A DNA stretch of 63,601 bases from Acidobacteriota bacterium (lineage in GTDB: Bacteria > Acidobacteriota > Terriglobia > Acidiferrales > UBA7541), in assembly GCA_003165465.1 (NCBI GenBank), contig PLUM01000035.1:1-63601 (forward strand), written 5' to 3'. This document shows positions 17,319 through 26,017 of this stretch, piece by piece. The notes below the pieces were generated by a model, which had not been told where the DNA came from, made no database searches, and saw only the letters and a list, made by a program, of their open reading frames with translations. The position numbers and the translations under genes are program-made. Numbering within the stretch: position 1 is the first letter of the stretch; each line of letters begins with the position of its first letter.

Positions 17319-18182
17319 TTGTCATTATTCGGTGGGCATGCGCGCGCGTTTGCGCTTTCCCGGGGAGCATTTATCAGTCTGCGCGTAACGATTCTGGGAT
17401 CGGGCAGTTCGGGCAACTGCACGTTGCTCGAAACGGACCATACCCGGCTGCTGGTGGACGCGGGACTCGGCAAAAAGGAAACGCTGCGGCGCCTGGCCGC
17501 GGTGGGGCGCGAAGTCGATCGACTCGATGGCATCGTCATTTCCCACGAACACAGCGACCATATCGGCTCGCTCGCGCAAGTGCTGGGCCAGTGGCGCACC
17601 ACCGTCTTTCTGAACGAAGCCACGCACACCGAAGTGATGCGCATCCTTCCGGAAACCTCGCACAAGCGCCTGGATCGCGTCGAGCACATTCGAGCCGGCC
17701 AGCGATTTATCGTCGGCGACATCGAAATTTCTCCGTTTGCGATTCCGCACGATGCGGTGGACCCTATGGGATTCACCTTTCACTCGAATGGAACGAAAGT
17801 GGCAATTGTCACCGACCTCGGCTTTCTCCCCGAGCACGTGAAAGTTCACTTGCGGGATTCCGACTGCCTGATGCTCGAATCCAACCACGATCTCGAAATG
17901 CTGAAGGTCGGGCCATATCCGTGGCACATCAAGCAGCGCGTCATGAGCCGTACTGGGCACCTCTCAAATCATGCGGTCAGCGAGTTTCTCGCCGATGCGG
18001 ACGAGTTCGACGCGCGCGCGCGGTACGTCGTGCTCGCTCATCTCTCGGAGATCAACAATAACCCCAACACGGCGACCATTTTTGCCGAAGAAGCGCTTAG
18101 CCGCCGCACCGGCGCCGCCGCGTTTGCCGGCGAACTCATCGTCGCATCGCAAGCCTCGCCGATTCCCACGCTGAATTTGTAA
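17319..18182 (+). CDS. YycJ/WalJ-like MBL-fold metallo-hydrolase
   Basis: This is a metallo-beta-lactamase fold hydrolase of the YycJ type (single-stranded DNA exonuclease/phosphodiesterase-like). The body opens with SLRVTILGSGSSGNC, then has the metal motif HEHSDHIGS (about residues 77-85 of this frame) and later histidine/aspartate ligands in TDLGF and SNHD. The start is unclear. TTG 17319 is the only conventional in-frame start nearby, but it adds about 18 residues the family lacks. The best Shine-Dalgarno, GGGGAG at 17362-17367, lies 5 bases before an ATC at 17373 and 11 bases before a CTG at 17379. The function call is from family; the start is unresolved. Confidence 0.88.
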   Translation: MSLFGGHARAFALSRGAFISLRVTILGSGSSGNCTLLETDHTRLLVDAGLGKKETLRRLAAVGREVDRLDGIVISHEHSDHIGSLAQVLGQWRTTVFLNEATHTEVMRILPETSHKRLDRVEHIRAGQRFIVGDIEISPFAIPHDAVDPMGFTFHSNGTKVAIVTDLGFLPEHVKVHLRDSDCLMLESNHDLEMLKVGPYPWHIKQRVMSRTGHLSNHAVSEFLADADEFDARARYVVLAHLSEINNNPNTATIFAEEALSRRTGAAAFAGELIVASQASPIPTLNL

Positions 18183-18261
18183 TCCCTCTCAGTGAATCCA
18201 AATTCCCGCGCAGTCCAAATCTCCCACAAGAACTTTGCGATCGCGGGCTGGCCGCTTTTCC

Positions 18262-18525
18262 GTGACACAGGCTTCACAGCCTGTGTGGCAACGAACAAAT
18301 CTTTTTGGGAGGCGGTTTCAGCGGTGCTGTAACGTGCGAGGAATTTCTCTGTTTCCGTGGGTGCCCCATCCTTCGCGCCTTTTGCGAAGGGTGGGTCCGT
18401 GACGGAGGAACGACGCAGAAAACGGGAAGCAGGGAGCAAGACCCCACCCTTCGCAAAAGGCGCGAAGGATGGGGCACCCAGTTCTTCCGGAGTTGTGTTG
18501 CCATATAGGCTGATGCCTGTGCCAC
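18262..18525. repeat. Family A halves flanking a large inverted repeat (family F)
   Basis: ACACAGGCTTCACAGCCTGTGT-like sequence at 18264-18286 and AGGCTGATGCCTGTGCCAC at 18507-18525 are family A halves. Between them lie inverted arms of about 38 bases at 18358-18395 and 18441-18480, beginning TGGGTGCCCCATCCTTCG. A single degraded arm of the same type occurs at 31148-31180. This fills the 372-bp gap between the metallo-hydrolase and cupin genes. Confidence 0.85.
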
Positions 18526-18554
18526 GGAAACCTATCGCGTGCGCGAAATCCGCC

Positions 18555-19202
18555 TTAAAAATTCCCCTGCGTCGGGCTGTACGCACTGTCCAAATACTTT
18601 CGCGATTGCGCCTCGTTCTTCAGCGGCAAGAGCTTGTCAGGATCGAGCCGCACCATCACGTAGCGGATGTGATCGTCAATCTTCGTGAACCAGTGCCCGG
18701 TTCCCGCCGGGATCACGATCATGTCGCCCGCCTTCAATTCATGAACTTCCGGATTCTTGATCGACGCGGCGCTGAAGCCGGGGCCATTCTGTTCGCGCAC
18801 GGTTTTCAGCGTGCCCGGCCGCGGCTTCGGGTCCACGAGGTCCGGGCCCGTCAAGAGCGTCGCCGAACCGTCGATGACGTAGTACACCTCGCTCACCTGC
18901 TCGTGCTCGGCCACGGCCTCCGCCACCGTATTTTCCAGGCCCGTGGCCTGCCCCAGCTTTCCGCGGTAGATGCTCCCAATTCCAACCTGCACTTTTCCCA
19001 CATCCACCAAGCGTACCTGCTGGTCCACGAGCTTGTGTTCGATGGCTCGCTGGTTATATTCATCCAGCTCGCTCTTCGGAACGTACGTGGCCGAGCAGCG
19101 ATTGCACGTGGGCTTCGGCTCGGCTTGCTGTGCGAGAATCGGGAACACGCCAATCACTGCGCTCAGTACCATCACTTTTAAGGCGATTTTCTTCATTTGC
19201 AT
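18555..19202 (-). CDS. Secreted cupin-domain protein
   Basis: This 215-residue exported protein starts at ATG 19202, preceded by GGAGGAG at good spacing. A signal peptide (about residues 1-24, ending LAQQ) precedes a CNRC pair that could bind metal or form a disulfide. The central part is a cupin barrel: AEHEQVSEVYYVIDGSATL, then a second strand set with LKAGDMIVIPAGTGHWF. Cupins often bind a metal and a small ligand; the substrate here is unknown. It is convergent with the metallo-hydrolase and divergent from the ABC ATPase gene. Confidence 0.85.
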   Translation of the reverse strand: MQMKKIALKVMVLSAVIGVFPILAQQAEPKPTCNRCSATYVPKSELDEYNQRAIEHKLVDQQVRLVDVGKVQVGIGSIYRGKLGQATGLENTVAEAVAEHEQVSEVYYVIDGSATLLTGPDLVDPKPRPGTLKTVREQNGPGFSAASIKNPEVHELKAGDMIVIPAGTGHWFTKIDDHIRYVMVRLDPDKLLPLKNEAQSRKYLDSAYSPTQGNF

Positions 19203-19414
19203 TTCGTTTTCTCCTCCGAAAATATTTTTCATCGCGCTGGCTCGGTTACGGTTGCGCGTATCCCCGCATATGGAGCGACATCAGGATCGCTCGCGGCTCG
19301 TGGAAAAAGCTGCTGGGCGAGATTCTGCCTCATTCTCCCGCTTTGGGGAAGACGCAGGCGCCCGGCTCTCCTTTCTCCCCATCCATACGGCGAAATCCGT
19401 CTTATGATGTACCG

Positions 19415-20485
19415 ATGGCGCCACTGATCGAGCTGCGCGGCCTCACCGTGGAAATTCCCACGCCGGCGGGATGGATACGTCCGGTGGACGATGTTTCGTT
19501 CACGCTGGACGCGGGCGAATCGCTGGGGCTTGTTGGCGAATCGGGCAGCGGGAAATCGATGCTCGCGCTGGCGCTGATGGGTTTGTTGCCGCCGGGGGCG
19601 CGCGCGCAGGGCGAAGCGTGGTTTTCTTCCGCAAATGGCGGCGCGAACGGCGCCGCGGCGTCGCGCGTGAATTTGCTCACTCTTGCCGAGCGCGACCGCA
19701 TTGCCGTGCGCGGGCGCGACATCGCCATGATTTTTCAGGAGCCGATGACGGCGCTCAATCCCGTCATGCGCGTAGGCGCGCAGATTGCCGAAGCGATTCG
19801 CGCGCATCGTGCGGGACTTTCGCGCGAGGATGTCGATCGCCGCGTGCTTGCCGCGCTCGCGCGCGCCGCCGTGCCCGAGCCGGCTATGCGCGCGCGCCAG
19901 TACCCGCACCAGCTTTCCGGCGGCTTGCGCCAGCGCGCGATGATCGCCATGGCCCTCGCCGGGCACGATGGCGATGCGCCGCTCGCGGAGCGATCCTCCG
20001 GCGAGCCGTTGATGGGGAACGCATCTCGCGCGCCGCGACTCCTCATCGCTGACGAGCCGACCACGGCACTCGACGTCACCGTGCAAAAACAAATTCTCGA
20101 ACTCCTCGCGCAATTGCGGCGCGACCTCGGCCTCGCGCTCCTGTTCATTACGCACGATCTCGGCGTTGTCGCGCAGGTAGCCGATCGCATTGCAGTCACC
20201 TACGCGGGGCGCATCGTGGAGGAAGGCCCGTCGCGCGAAGTGCTCGAACGCCCGCGCCATCCGTATACGGCGGGCCTCCTGCGCGCGTCGCCGCAACTCG
20301 TGCGAAAGAAGCTGGAGCCGATTCCCGGCACGGTGCCGTCGCTCACGGCGCTGCCTCCGGGCTGCGCGTTCGAGCCGCGCTGCGCGCTGCGCATCGCCGA
20401 ATGCGCCGCGTCCATGCCCGCGCTCCGCGCCGCCGGCGAGGCGCATCGCGCGCGCTGCATCTTGGTGGAAGAAGCGGCAAAATAG
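19415..20485 (+). CDS. Oligopeptide-type ABC transporter ATPase (OppD/DppD-like)
   Basis: This is a cytoplasmic ATP-binding subunit of the peptide/nickel ABC importer class. From ATG 19415 it is 356 residues. It shows Walker A GESGSGKS (about residues 43-50), the Q-loop FQEPMTALNP typical of the Opp/Dpp group, signature LSGGLRQR, Walker B LLIADEPTTALD, and the C-terminal oligopeptide domain with PRCALRIAEC. Between signature and Walker B sits an extra segment of about 22 residues (around DGDAPLAERSSGEPLMG) that such ATPases normally lack. The partner ATPase follows after a mobile palindrome. No permease or binding protein is nearby. Confidence 0.92.
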   Translation: MAPLIELRGLTVEIPTPAGWIRPVDDVSFTLDAGESLGLVGESGSGKSMLALALMGLLPPGARAQGEAWFSSANGGANGAAASRVNLLTLAERDRIAVRGRDIAMIFQEPMTALNPVMRVGAQIAEAIRAHRAGLSREDVDRRVLAALARAAVPEPAMRARQYPHQLSGGLRQRAMIAMALAGHDGDAPLAERSSGEPLMGNASRAPRLLIADEPTTALDVTVQKQILELLAQLRRDLGLALLFITHDLGVVAQVADRIAVTYAGRIVEEGPSREVLERPRHPYTAGLLRASPQLVRKKLEPIPGTVPSLTALPPGCAFEPRCALRIAECAASMPALRAAGEAHRARCILVEEAAK

Positions 20486-20503
20486 ATGGGAGAAATATTT
20501 TTC

Positions 20504-20668
20504 AGTGGCACAGGCTTCAGACAGGTTGCGGAAAAAGTGCTCCCAACCTTTTGTCATTCCGAGCGAAGCGGGGAATCTCTCTTTCTTTTTCACGGCCGCG
20601 AGCGAAGAGAGATTCCTCGCTTCGCTCGGAATGACAGCGCAGGGGATTTGTTCCGCATCCTGTTCAAG
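20504..20668. repeat. Family C mobile palindrome between the two ABC ATPase genes
   Basis: A family A head (GTGGCACAGGCTTCAG) runs into GGTTGCGGAAAAAGT. Long inverted arms follow at 20552-20590 and 20606-20636 (TGTCATTCCGAGCGAAG type), then TTCCGCATCCTGTTC. It separates two genes that are adjacent in other genomes' opp operons. Confidence 0.85.
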
Positions 20669-20721
20669 CGGTCGCGCATCTCTACGCTTTGGAACTGCCA
20701 ACGGAAAGGAGGTGCACGCTG

Positions 20722-21552
20722 ATGCCCGCTCCGCTTCTTGAGGCGCGCAATTTGCGCAAGACGTTTTCCGCCCCGGCAAGCGCGTTTGTGATGGGATTGT
20801 CGCGGCCTAATAGCGGCGCGCCCTTGGGCGTCGCGGCGGTCGACGGCGTGAGCCTCGAATTGGCGGCGGGAGAAACGCTGGCCATCGTCGGCGAATCCGG
20901 CAGCGGCAAGACGACGCTTGCGCGCATGTTGCTGCGCCTCATCGAGCCGGACTCCGGCGAATTGCTCGTGGACGGTCGCGATTTTCTCGTCGCGCGCGGC
21001 GCGGAACTCCGCGCTCTGCGCCGCGAAATGCAAATGGTGTTTCAGGATCCGTTCGCGTCGCTCGATCCGAGAATGCGCGTGGGCTCGATCGTCGGCGAGC
21101 CGCTGGAAATTCACGAGCCGCAACTGTCCCGCGCCGCTCGACGCTCGCGCGTCGTGGAAATGTTGCGCGCCGCCGGCCTCGCGGAAGACGCGCTGGCGCG
21201 CTACCCGCACGAATTTTCCGGCGGACAGCGCCAGCGCATTGGCATCGCGCGCGCCCTCGTCCTGCGCCCGCGTCTGGTGGTGGCCGATGAGCCGGTTTCC
21301 GCGCTCGACGTTTCCGTGGGCGCGCAAATCCTCGAGCTGCTGCAAAACTTGCAGCGCGATTTCGCGCTCACCTACCTGCTGATCTCGCACAGCCTGCCCG
21401 TCGTCGCGCAACTCGCCACGCGCATCGCCGTCATGCAGGGCGGCCGCATCGTCGAAACCGGCCCCGCCGCGCAAATCCTCGCCGCGCCCGCGCACCCGTA
21501 CACGCAGTCGCTCATCGCCGCAATCCCCGCGCTCCCCACAAGTATTGGATGA
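20722..21552 (+). CDS. Oligopeptide-type ABC transporter ATPase (OppF/DppF-like)
   Basis: This is the second ATP-binding subunit of an oligopeptide-class ABC transporter, 276 residues from ATG 20722. A strong AGGAGGT (20707-20713) lies 8 bases upstream. Walker [15 protein letters not shown]-loop [15 protein letters not shown], signature [15 protein letters not shown] and Walker [14 protein letters not shown] are all present. It lacks the long C-terminal Cys-rich extension usual in OppF; the protein ends soon after [13 protein letters not shown]. It pairs with the gene ending at 20485. Membrane and binding subunits must be encoded elsewhere, or the pair serves another system. Confidence 0.92.
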   Translation: MPAPLLEARNLRKTFSAPASAFVMGLSRPNSGAPLGVAAVDGVSLELAAGETLAIVGESGSGKTTLARMLLRLIEPDSGELLVDGRDFLVARGAELRALRREMQMVFQDPFASLDPRMRVGSIVGEPLEIHEPQLSRAARRSRVVEMLRAAGLAEDALARYPHEFSGGQRQRIGIARALVLRPRLVVADEPVSALDVSVGAQILELLQNLQRDFALTYLLISHSLPVVAQLATRIAVMQGGRIVETGPAAQILAAPAHPYTQSLIAAIPALPTSIG

Positions 21553-21561
21553 CGCAATGTG

Positions 21562-21590
21562 GTAGGGGCGCGGCATGCCGTGCCCCTATG
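21562..21590. repeat. Family D GTAG palindrome
   Basis: GTAGGGGCGCGGCATGCC continues into GTGCCCCTATG. It is a slightly degraded copy of the palindromes at 1525, 49547 and 53043. Confidence 0.75.
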
Positions 21591-21639
21591 GCGGCAGGGG
21601 CGCGCGCCCGATTTGCATTATGGCCGCGCGGTTGGCTTC

Positions 21640-22086
21640 CTATCGTCCAGCGCCTTGAAGGACATTTATTTTGGGCCTTCCACCCTTCAAGCCATTTCTT
21701 CTGGCGGCCGTGATTTTTGCCTTGCTCCTTGCCAGTCCTCCTCTGCGCCCTATTTCGTTCATCCATCGTTTTGTTCCGAATCTGTGTTCGAGCAGGCCGG
21801 AAACGTAGTGATCGACATCGAGCAATGGCCAATGCAGTCCGGTCCCATTACCCACAATTTCAATTTTAGAAAGCTGCGATTGCTTCGCCGGGTCGAGGCC
21901 TTGCAATTGGATTCGTGGAATCGAAACCTTTAACCCGTCGGCAAAGAACAGGCTCACGAAATCGCCTTTCGCTTCATAAAGAACTTTGATTACACGAGGA
22001 TCGTTGCCCTCGAAATGCCGCGCGCGCGCGATGGCGGAATCGATCTGGGCGCTGGAAGTGCGGACGTTGTGTGTTTTCTTAGGCAT
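21640..22086 (-). CDS. DUF2442-domain protein with basic tail
   Basis: This 148-residue protein has a DUF2442 core (about residues 28-100: DPRVIKVLYEAKGDFVSLFF, then VSIPRIQLQGL, then GTGLHWPLLDVDHYVSGLL). The C-terminal ~40 residues are strongly basic with RRGGLARSKAK and NGLKGGRPK, suggesting nucleic-acid binding. Its start overlaps the end of the upstream DUF4160 gene by 8 bases, so the two form an operon. Pairs of these two domains are common in bacteria. A toxin-antitoxin-like role is often suspected but is not proven here. Confidence 0.8.
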   Translation of the reverse strand: MPKKTHNVRTSSAQIDSAIARARHFEGNDPRVIKVLYEAKGDFVSLFFADGLKVSIPRIQLQGLDPAKQSQLSKIEIVGNGTGLHWPLLDVDHYVSGLLEHRFGTKRWMNEIGRRGGLARSKAKITAARRNGLKGGRPKINVLQGAGR

Positions 22087-22333
22087 GCATTTTCTCCCAC
22101 AGCGAAACCAGCGAGTCGAAATGTTTCGCCGCCGTTCTCAAAATCTTGCGGACGTCGCCGCGTTTTGCGTTGCCCGGGCGAATGCAGTCCGGGCGGTCGG
22201 CAAGCGCGACATTTCCATCGATGCCGAGGTCGACAATCGCTTCCGTCTCTCCCGTAAAACCATGGACGTGGCGCGGCTCATGGTCTTGCGGATAAACGAT
22301 GAACAGGACGCTGCCGAAACGTATCGACGCCAC
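22079..22333 (-). CDS. DUF4160-domain protein
   Basis: This 84-residue protein is the first gene of a two-gene minus-strand operon with the DUF2442 protein. The DUF4160 hallmark is a short beta strand followed by DHEPRHVHGF (about residues 17-26). This histidine-rich turn resembles nucleic-acid-acting or regulatory small domains. It starts with GTG at 22333. A perfect 25-base palindrome (22343-22367) lies 10 bases upstream of the start, overlapping a TATACT sequence, which suggests autoregulation. Function unknown. Confidence 0.78.
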   Translation of the reverse strand: MASIRFGSVLFIVYPQDHEPRHVHGFTGETEAIVDLGIDGNVALADRPDCIRPGNAKRGDVRKILRTAAKHFDSLVSLWEKMHA

Positions 22334-22342
22334 GGGTTAAAG

Positions 22343-22367
22343 TATAACCCAAGCGCCTTGGGTTATA
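22343..22367. promoter_or_regulatory. Palindromic candidate operator of the DUF4160-DUF2442 operon
   Basis: TATAACCCAAG and CTTGGGTTATA form a perfect 11-bp dyad around CGC. On the minus strand TATACT at about 22341-22346 overlaps the palindrome and could be a -10 box. A second small dyad, GGGAGATGTCTCCC, lies at 22379-22392. Confidence 0.45.
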
Positions 22368-22489
22368 AAGCCCCAACGGGAGATGTCTCCCCTGAATAGA
22401 ATAGGAATGAAATCATTAGCGGCGGCGGAAGCCGGTCCAGTCAGCGTGGAAATGTGGCAATGTTCCACGGCCCTGCTAAACTCACTGCG

Positions 22490-23626
22490 ATGGAATTTCA
22501 CTTTGAGGTTTTGAAAACCGATCCGACCGGCGCGCGGCTGGGGCGCTTGACGACGCCGCACGGCGTGATCGATACGCCCGCGTTCATGCCGGTGGGCACG
22601 GCCGGGACGGTAAAGGGCCTGACGCAGCAGGCGCTCAACGAACTCGGCGTACAAATCCTGCTGGGCAACACGTATCACCTCTACCTACGTCCCGGCCACG
22701 AGCGGATTCGCAAGCTGGGCGGGCTGCACCGATTCATGTCCTGGGAGCGCGCGATCCTCACCGATTCGGGCGGCTTCCAGGTGTTCAGCCTTGCCGAGAT
22801 GCGCAAGGTCACGGACGAGGGCGTGGTTTTCCGCTCGCACCTGGACGGCTCGGAGCATTTTCTTACGCCGGAAAAATCCATCGAAATTCAACAGGCGCTC
22901 GGCTCGGACATTGCCATGGTGTTCGACGAGTGCATCGAATATCCCGCCGATCGCGAGCGCGCGTCCGGCGCGATGAAGCGCACGGCCGAGTGGGCGCGCC
23001 GCTGCCGCGACTATGCGCGCGCGAACGCGGAGCGCTCGACCACGCCCGGCCAGTCGTTGTTCGCCATCGTGCAGGGTGGCATGTACGCCGATCTGCGCCG
23101 CGACAGCGCGCGCGAACTGGTGGACCTGGATTTCCCCGGCTACGCGGTGGGAGGGCTCGCGGTGGGCGAGCCGCACGCGCTTTCCTGCGAGATGGCCGCC
23201 GTGGCCACCGAATTATTGCCGCAGGACCGCCCGCGCTACGTCATGGGCGTGGGCTTCCCCGAGCAGCTTGCGGACTACGTGCGCTGCGGCGTGGACATGA
23301 TGGATTGCGTGCTGCCCACGCGGAACGCGCGGAACGGCTGCCTCTTTACGAGCGCGGGCCGGATCAACATCAAAAACGCGATTTATGCCGACGATCCGCG
23401 CCCGCTGGACGCGCGCTGCTCGTGCATGGTATGCCGCACCTACTCGCGCGCCTACTTGCGACATTTGTTTCAGGCCAATGAAATCCTGGCCTCCATCCTG
23501 AACTCCCACCACAACGTTGCATTTTTCCTTGACACAATGGGCAAGATTCGCCAAGCTATCGCGATCGGGGAACTGGCGAAATTCTCCTCGGAGTTCCAGG
23601 CGCGCATCGCAGCGGGTGAATCCTGA
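22490..23626 (+). CDS. tgt: Queuine tRNA-ribosyltransferase
   Basis: Tgt exchanges guanine 34 for the queuosine precursor in tRNAs with GUN anticodons. The 378-residue protein from ATG 22490 has the normal length. The catalytic aspartates are in TDSGGFQVFS (D92) and in the DCVLPTRNARNG region. The zinc site is C-x-C-x2-C with a following histidine, in CSCMVCRTYSRAYLRH. It is the first gene of the tgt-yajC-secD-secF block, an arrangement common to many bacteria. Confidence 0.97.
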   Translation: MEFHFEVLKTDPTGARLGRLTTPHGVIDTPAFMPVGTAGTVKGLTQQALNELGVQILLGNTYHLYLRPGHERIRKLGGLHRFMSWERAILTDSGGFQVFSLAEMRKVTDEGVVFRSHLDGSEHFLTPEKSIEIQQALGSDIAMVFDECIEYPADRERASGAMKRTAEWARRCRDYARANAERSTTPGQSLFAIVQGGMYADLRRDSARELVDLDFPGYAVGGLAVGEPHALSCEMAAVATELLPQDRPRYVMGVGFPEQLADYVRCGVDMMDCVLPTRNARNGCLFTSAGRINIKNAIYADDPRPLDARCSCMVCRTYSRAYLRHLFQANEILASILNSHHNVAFFLDTMGKIRQAIAIGELAKFSSEFQARIAAGES

Positions 23627-23813
23627 AGGTGACTCCTGAAGCAGCCGGGTCGCGGATGTTGGCGAGCTGGACTGCGCGGATCATGTCAGGGGATAATGGC
23701 GGGCGATGCGCTTCGCAGGTCTGCCCTCTTGGATGGATTAGGGTCGCGGAACGATTGTTGCCTGTGGCAGTTTCGCGGAGAATTGAACCTAACGGAAGGA
23801 TGGGATCGCAGCG

Positions 23814-24152
23814 ATGTCTTTGTTTTCAGCGGGGTTTTCATCGGGAAGCTTGTCTTTGATGGCCCAGGGCGTGGGCGGCGGCGGAATCATGGCGTTTTTG
23901 CCCCTGGTCATCATCATGGTGATTTTCTACGTGCTGCTGATCCTTCCCGCGCAGCGCCGCCAGAAGAAGACGCAGGAAATGATCACTGCCCTGAAAAATG
24001 GCGATAAAGTCATTACGTCGGGGGGATTGTTGGGCACGATTGTGGGGCTTGAGGGCGATTCCATTCAGCTTCGCATCGCCGATCAGGTCAAGGTAAAGGT
24101 ACTGCGTTCCGCGGTGACCGGCCTGCAACCAGATGGTAAGGAGGAGTCGTAG
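23814..24152 (+). CDS. yajC: Preprotein translocase subunit YajC
   Basis: YajC is a small inner-membrane accessory of the SecDF complex. This 112-residue protein has one transmembrane helix (about residues 24-45, AFLPLVIIMVIFYVLLILPA). The conserved RRQKKTQEMITALKNGDKVITSGGLLGTI segment follows it. It lies between tgt and secD as in many genomes. An internal ATG at residue 14 is an alternative start. Confidence 0.95.
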   Translation: MSLFSAGFSSGSLSLMAQGVGGGGIMAFLPLVIIMVIFYVLLILPAQRRQKKTQEMITALKNGDKVITSGGLLGTIVGLEGDSIQLRIADQVKVKVLRSAVTGLQPDGKEES

Positions 24153-24235
24153 GGCCGGGGTAACGATCCGCTCCATTTACTTTGGCGGGCAGGAAGCATG
24201 ACCCGCACACGTGGAGTCCTGAGCCAGTTCAAGCC

Positions 24236-25864
24236 ATGAACTCAAATCTTAAGTGGAAAGCACTCTTCATCGTAGGCGTCGTCCTCGCTTGTGTGATTGG
24301 TCTTGTGGGGCGGCCCGATTTCCCGCCCAAGTCCTGGGCCGGGGTCAAATCGAATTTTTCGAACAGCATCAAGCTGGGTCTTGATTTGCAGGGCGGCACG
24401 CACCTGATTCTCCAGGTGCAGGTGCAGGAAGCCATCAGCCAGGAGACCGATCAGGCGGTGGACCACATTACGACGCTGCTTCGGGACAAAGCCGTTCGCT
24501 ACGACGATATACGCAAGTTGAGCGACACGCAGCTTCTGATCCACAACATCGCTCCCGAACAAGCCGGCACCGCGCGCAACCTGATTAACGATCAGTTTCC
24601 GGATTGGGATGCTTCGCCCGCTCCCGGCGAACCCTCCGGCTATCTCGTGACCATGAAGCAGTCGCGCATCGTCAACATTAAGCAGCAGACCATGGATCAG
24701 GCCGAGGAAACCATTCGGCGCCGCATTGACGCGCTTGGCTTGACCGAGCCTCTCGTCGCTCCCTACGGCCAGGGCGAAAACGAAATCATCGTCGAGCTGC
24801 CCGGCGAAGGCGATCCCAACCGCGCCAAGAGCGTGATTCAGGCTGGCGGACAGCTGGAATTGCACCTCGTGCTGGACTCGACCGCGTATCCGTCCGAGTC
24901 CGGCGCGCTTGCCGCGCACGGCGGCATTCTGCCGCCAAACGGGCAGGTCGTGCAGGGAAAGAGCTCGGCGGCAAGCTCGGGCCAGGCGGCTGTGGAAAGC
25001 TGGTACGTGATCGATCGCGTGCCGGTGGTGACCGGCCGCGACCTGCGCAGCGCCACAGCTGTACGCAGCACGAAAAATATCGGCTTCTACGATGTGGATT
25101 TCACGCTGTCCACCGAAGCGGGGCGCCGGTTTGGTCCCTTCACCGAGCAAAACATTGGCAAGCAGTTGGGTATCGTGCTCGAGCACAAGCTTCAGACCGC
25201 GCCGGTCATCAACGGGCGCATTGACGATACCGGCGTGATCGAAGGCCAGTTCGGCGAGCAGGAAGCGAACGATCTGGGCTTGGTTCTTCGGTCCGGAGCG
25301 CTGCCCGCGTCCATCAAGTACCTCGAAGAGCGCACCGTCGGTCCTTCGCTCGGCGCGGACTCCATACGCCACGGCGTGCAGGCTTCGATCATCAGCTTGA
25401 TCGTCGTGATGCTGTTTATGGTGGTTTATTACCGCTTGGCGGGCGTCAACGCGGTAATCGCATTGGTCTTGAACCTCGTGCTGCTGCTGGCGGCTCTGGC
25501 CTACTTTGGCGCTGTGCTGACCTTGCCCGGCATTGCGGGCGTCATCCTGACCATCGGCATGGGCGTCGATTCGAACGTGCTGATTTTCGAGCGCATTCGC
25601 GAGGAATTGCGTGCGGCCAAGGCGGCGGTTTCCGCCGTCGATATGGGCTTCAAGCGCGCTTTCCTGACCATTATCGACACGCACGTCACAACCATCGTTT
25701 CGGCCGCGTTCCTGTTCCTTTTCGGTACGGGTCCGATCCGCGGGTTTGCCGTCAGCTTGGCGGTGGGTTTACTCGCGAACCTGTTCACGTCGGTCTATGT
25801 GTCGCGCGTCATATTTGACTGGCACCTGTCCAAGATGCCCCGCGAGGCGGCATTGAGCATCTAG
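24236..25864 (+). CDS. secD: Protein translocase subunit SecD
   Basis: SecD is a proton-driven inner-membrane factor that aids late steps of Sec export. From ATG 24236 the protein is 542 residues. It has an N-terminal helix (about 7-27), the KLGLDLQGGTHLILQV signature, a large periplasmic P1 domain with RRRIDALGLTEP, then the SecD/SecF membrane core including TIGMGVDSNVLIFERIREE. The TAG stop touches the head of a REP pair that separates secD from secF. Gene order with yajC and secF is conserved. Confidence 0.96.
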   Translation: MNSNLKWKALFIVGVVLACVIGLVGRPDFPPKSWAGVKSNFSNSIKLGLDLQGGTHLILQVQVQEAISQETDQAVDHITTLLRDKAVRYDDIRKLSDTQLLIHNIAPEQAGTARNLINDQFPDWDASPAPGEPSGYLVTMKQSRIVNIKQQTMDQAEETIRRRIDALGLTEPLVAPYGQGENEIIVELPGEGDPNRAKSVIQAGGQLELHLVLDSTAYPSESGALAAHGGILPPNGQVVQGKSSAASSGQAAVESWYVIDRVPVVTGRDLRSATAVRSTKNIGFYDVDFTLSTEAGRRFGPFTEQNIGKQLGIVLEHKLQTAPVINGRIDDTGVIEGQFGEQEANDLGLVLRSGALPASIKYLEERTVGPSLGADSIRHGVQASIISLIVVMLFMVVYYRLAGVNAVIALVLNLVLLLAALAYFGAVLTLPGIAGVILTIGMGVDSNVLIFERIREELRAAKAAVSAVDMGFKRAFLTIIDTHVTTIVSAAFLFLFGTGPIRGFAVSLAVGLLANLFTSVYVSRVIFDWHLSKMPREAALSI

Positions 25865-25941
25865 TGGCACAGGCTTCAGCCTGTGTGGTTTGAGGTGTGG
25901 CGGGCTAAAGTCAAAAGAACCCAGGCTGAAGCCTGTGCTAC
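25862..25941. repeat. Family A REPIN between secD and secF
   Basis: GTGGCACAGGCTTCAGCC opens the element and CAGGCTGAAGCCTGTGCTAC closes it. The internal linker contains CTAAAGTCAAAAGAAC, the reverse complement of the linker at 6598 and 10212. It lies inside what is normally a tight operon. Confidence 0.85.
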
Positions 25942-26017
25942 AGGAAAAAGATTTTCGGTAACAGTTCGTTTTCGGGAACAAATTCGGGATGCTGGTGTCA
26001 AATGTTGAAGGGTCAGA

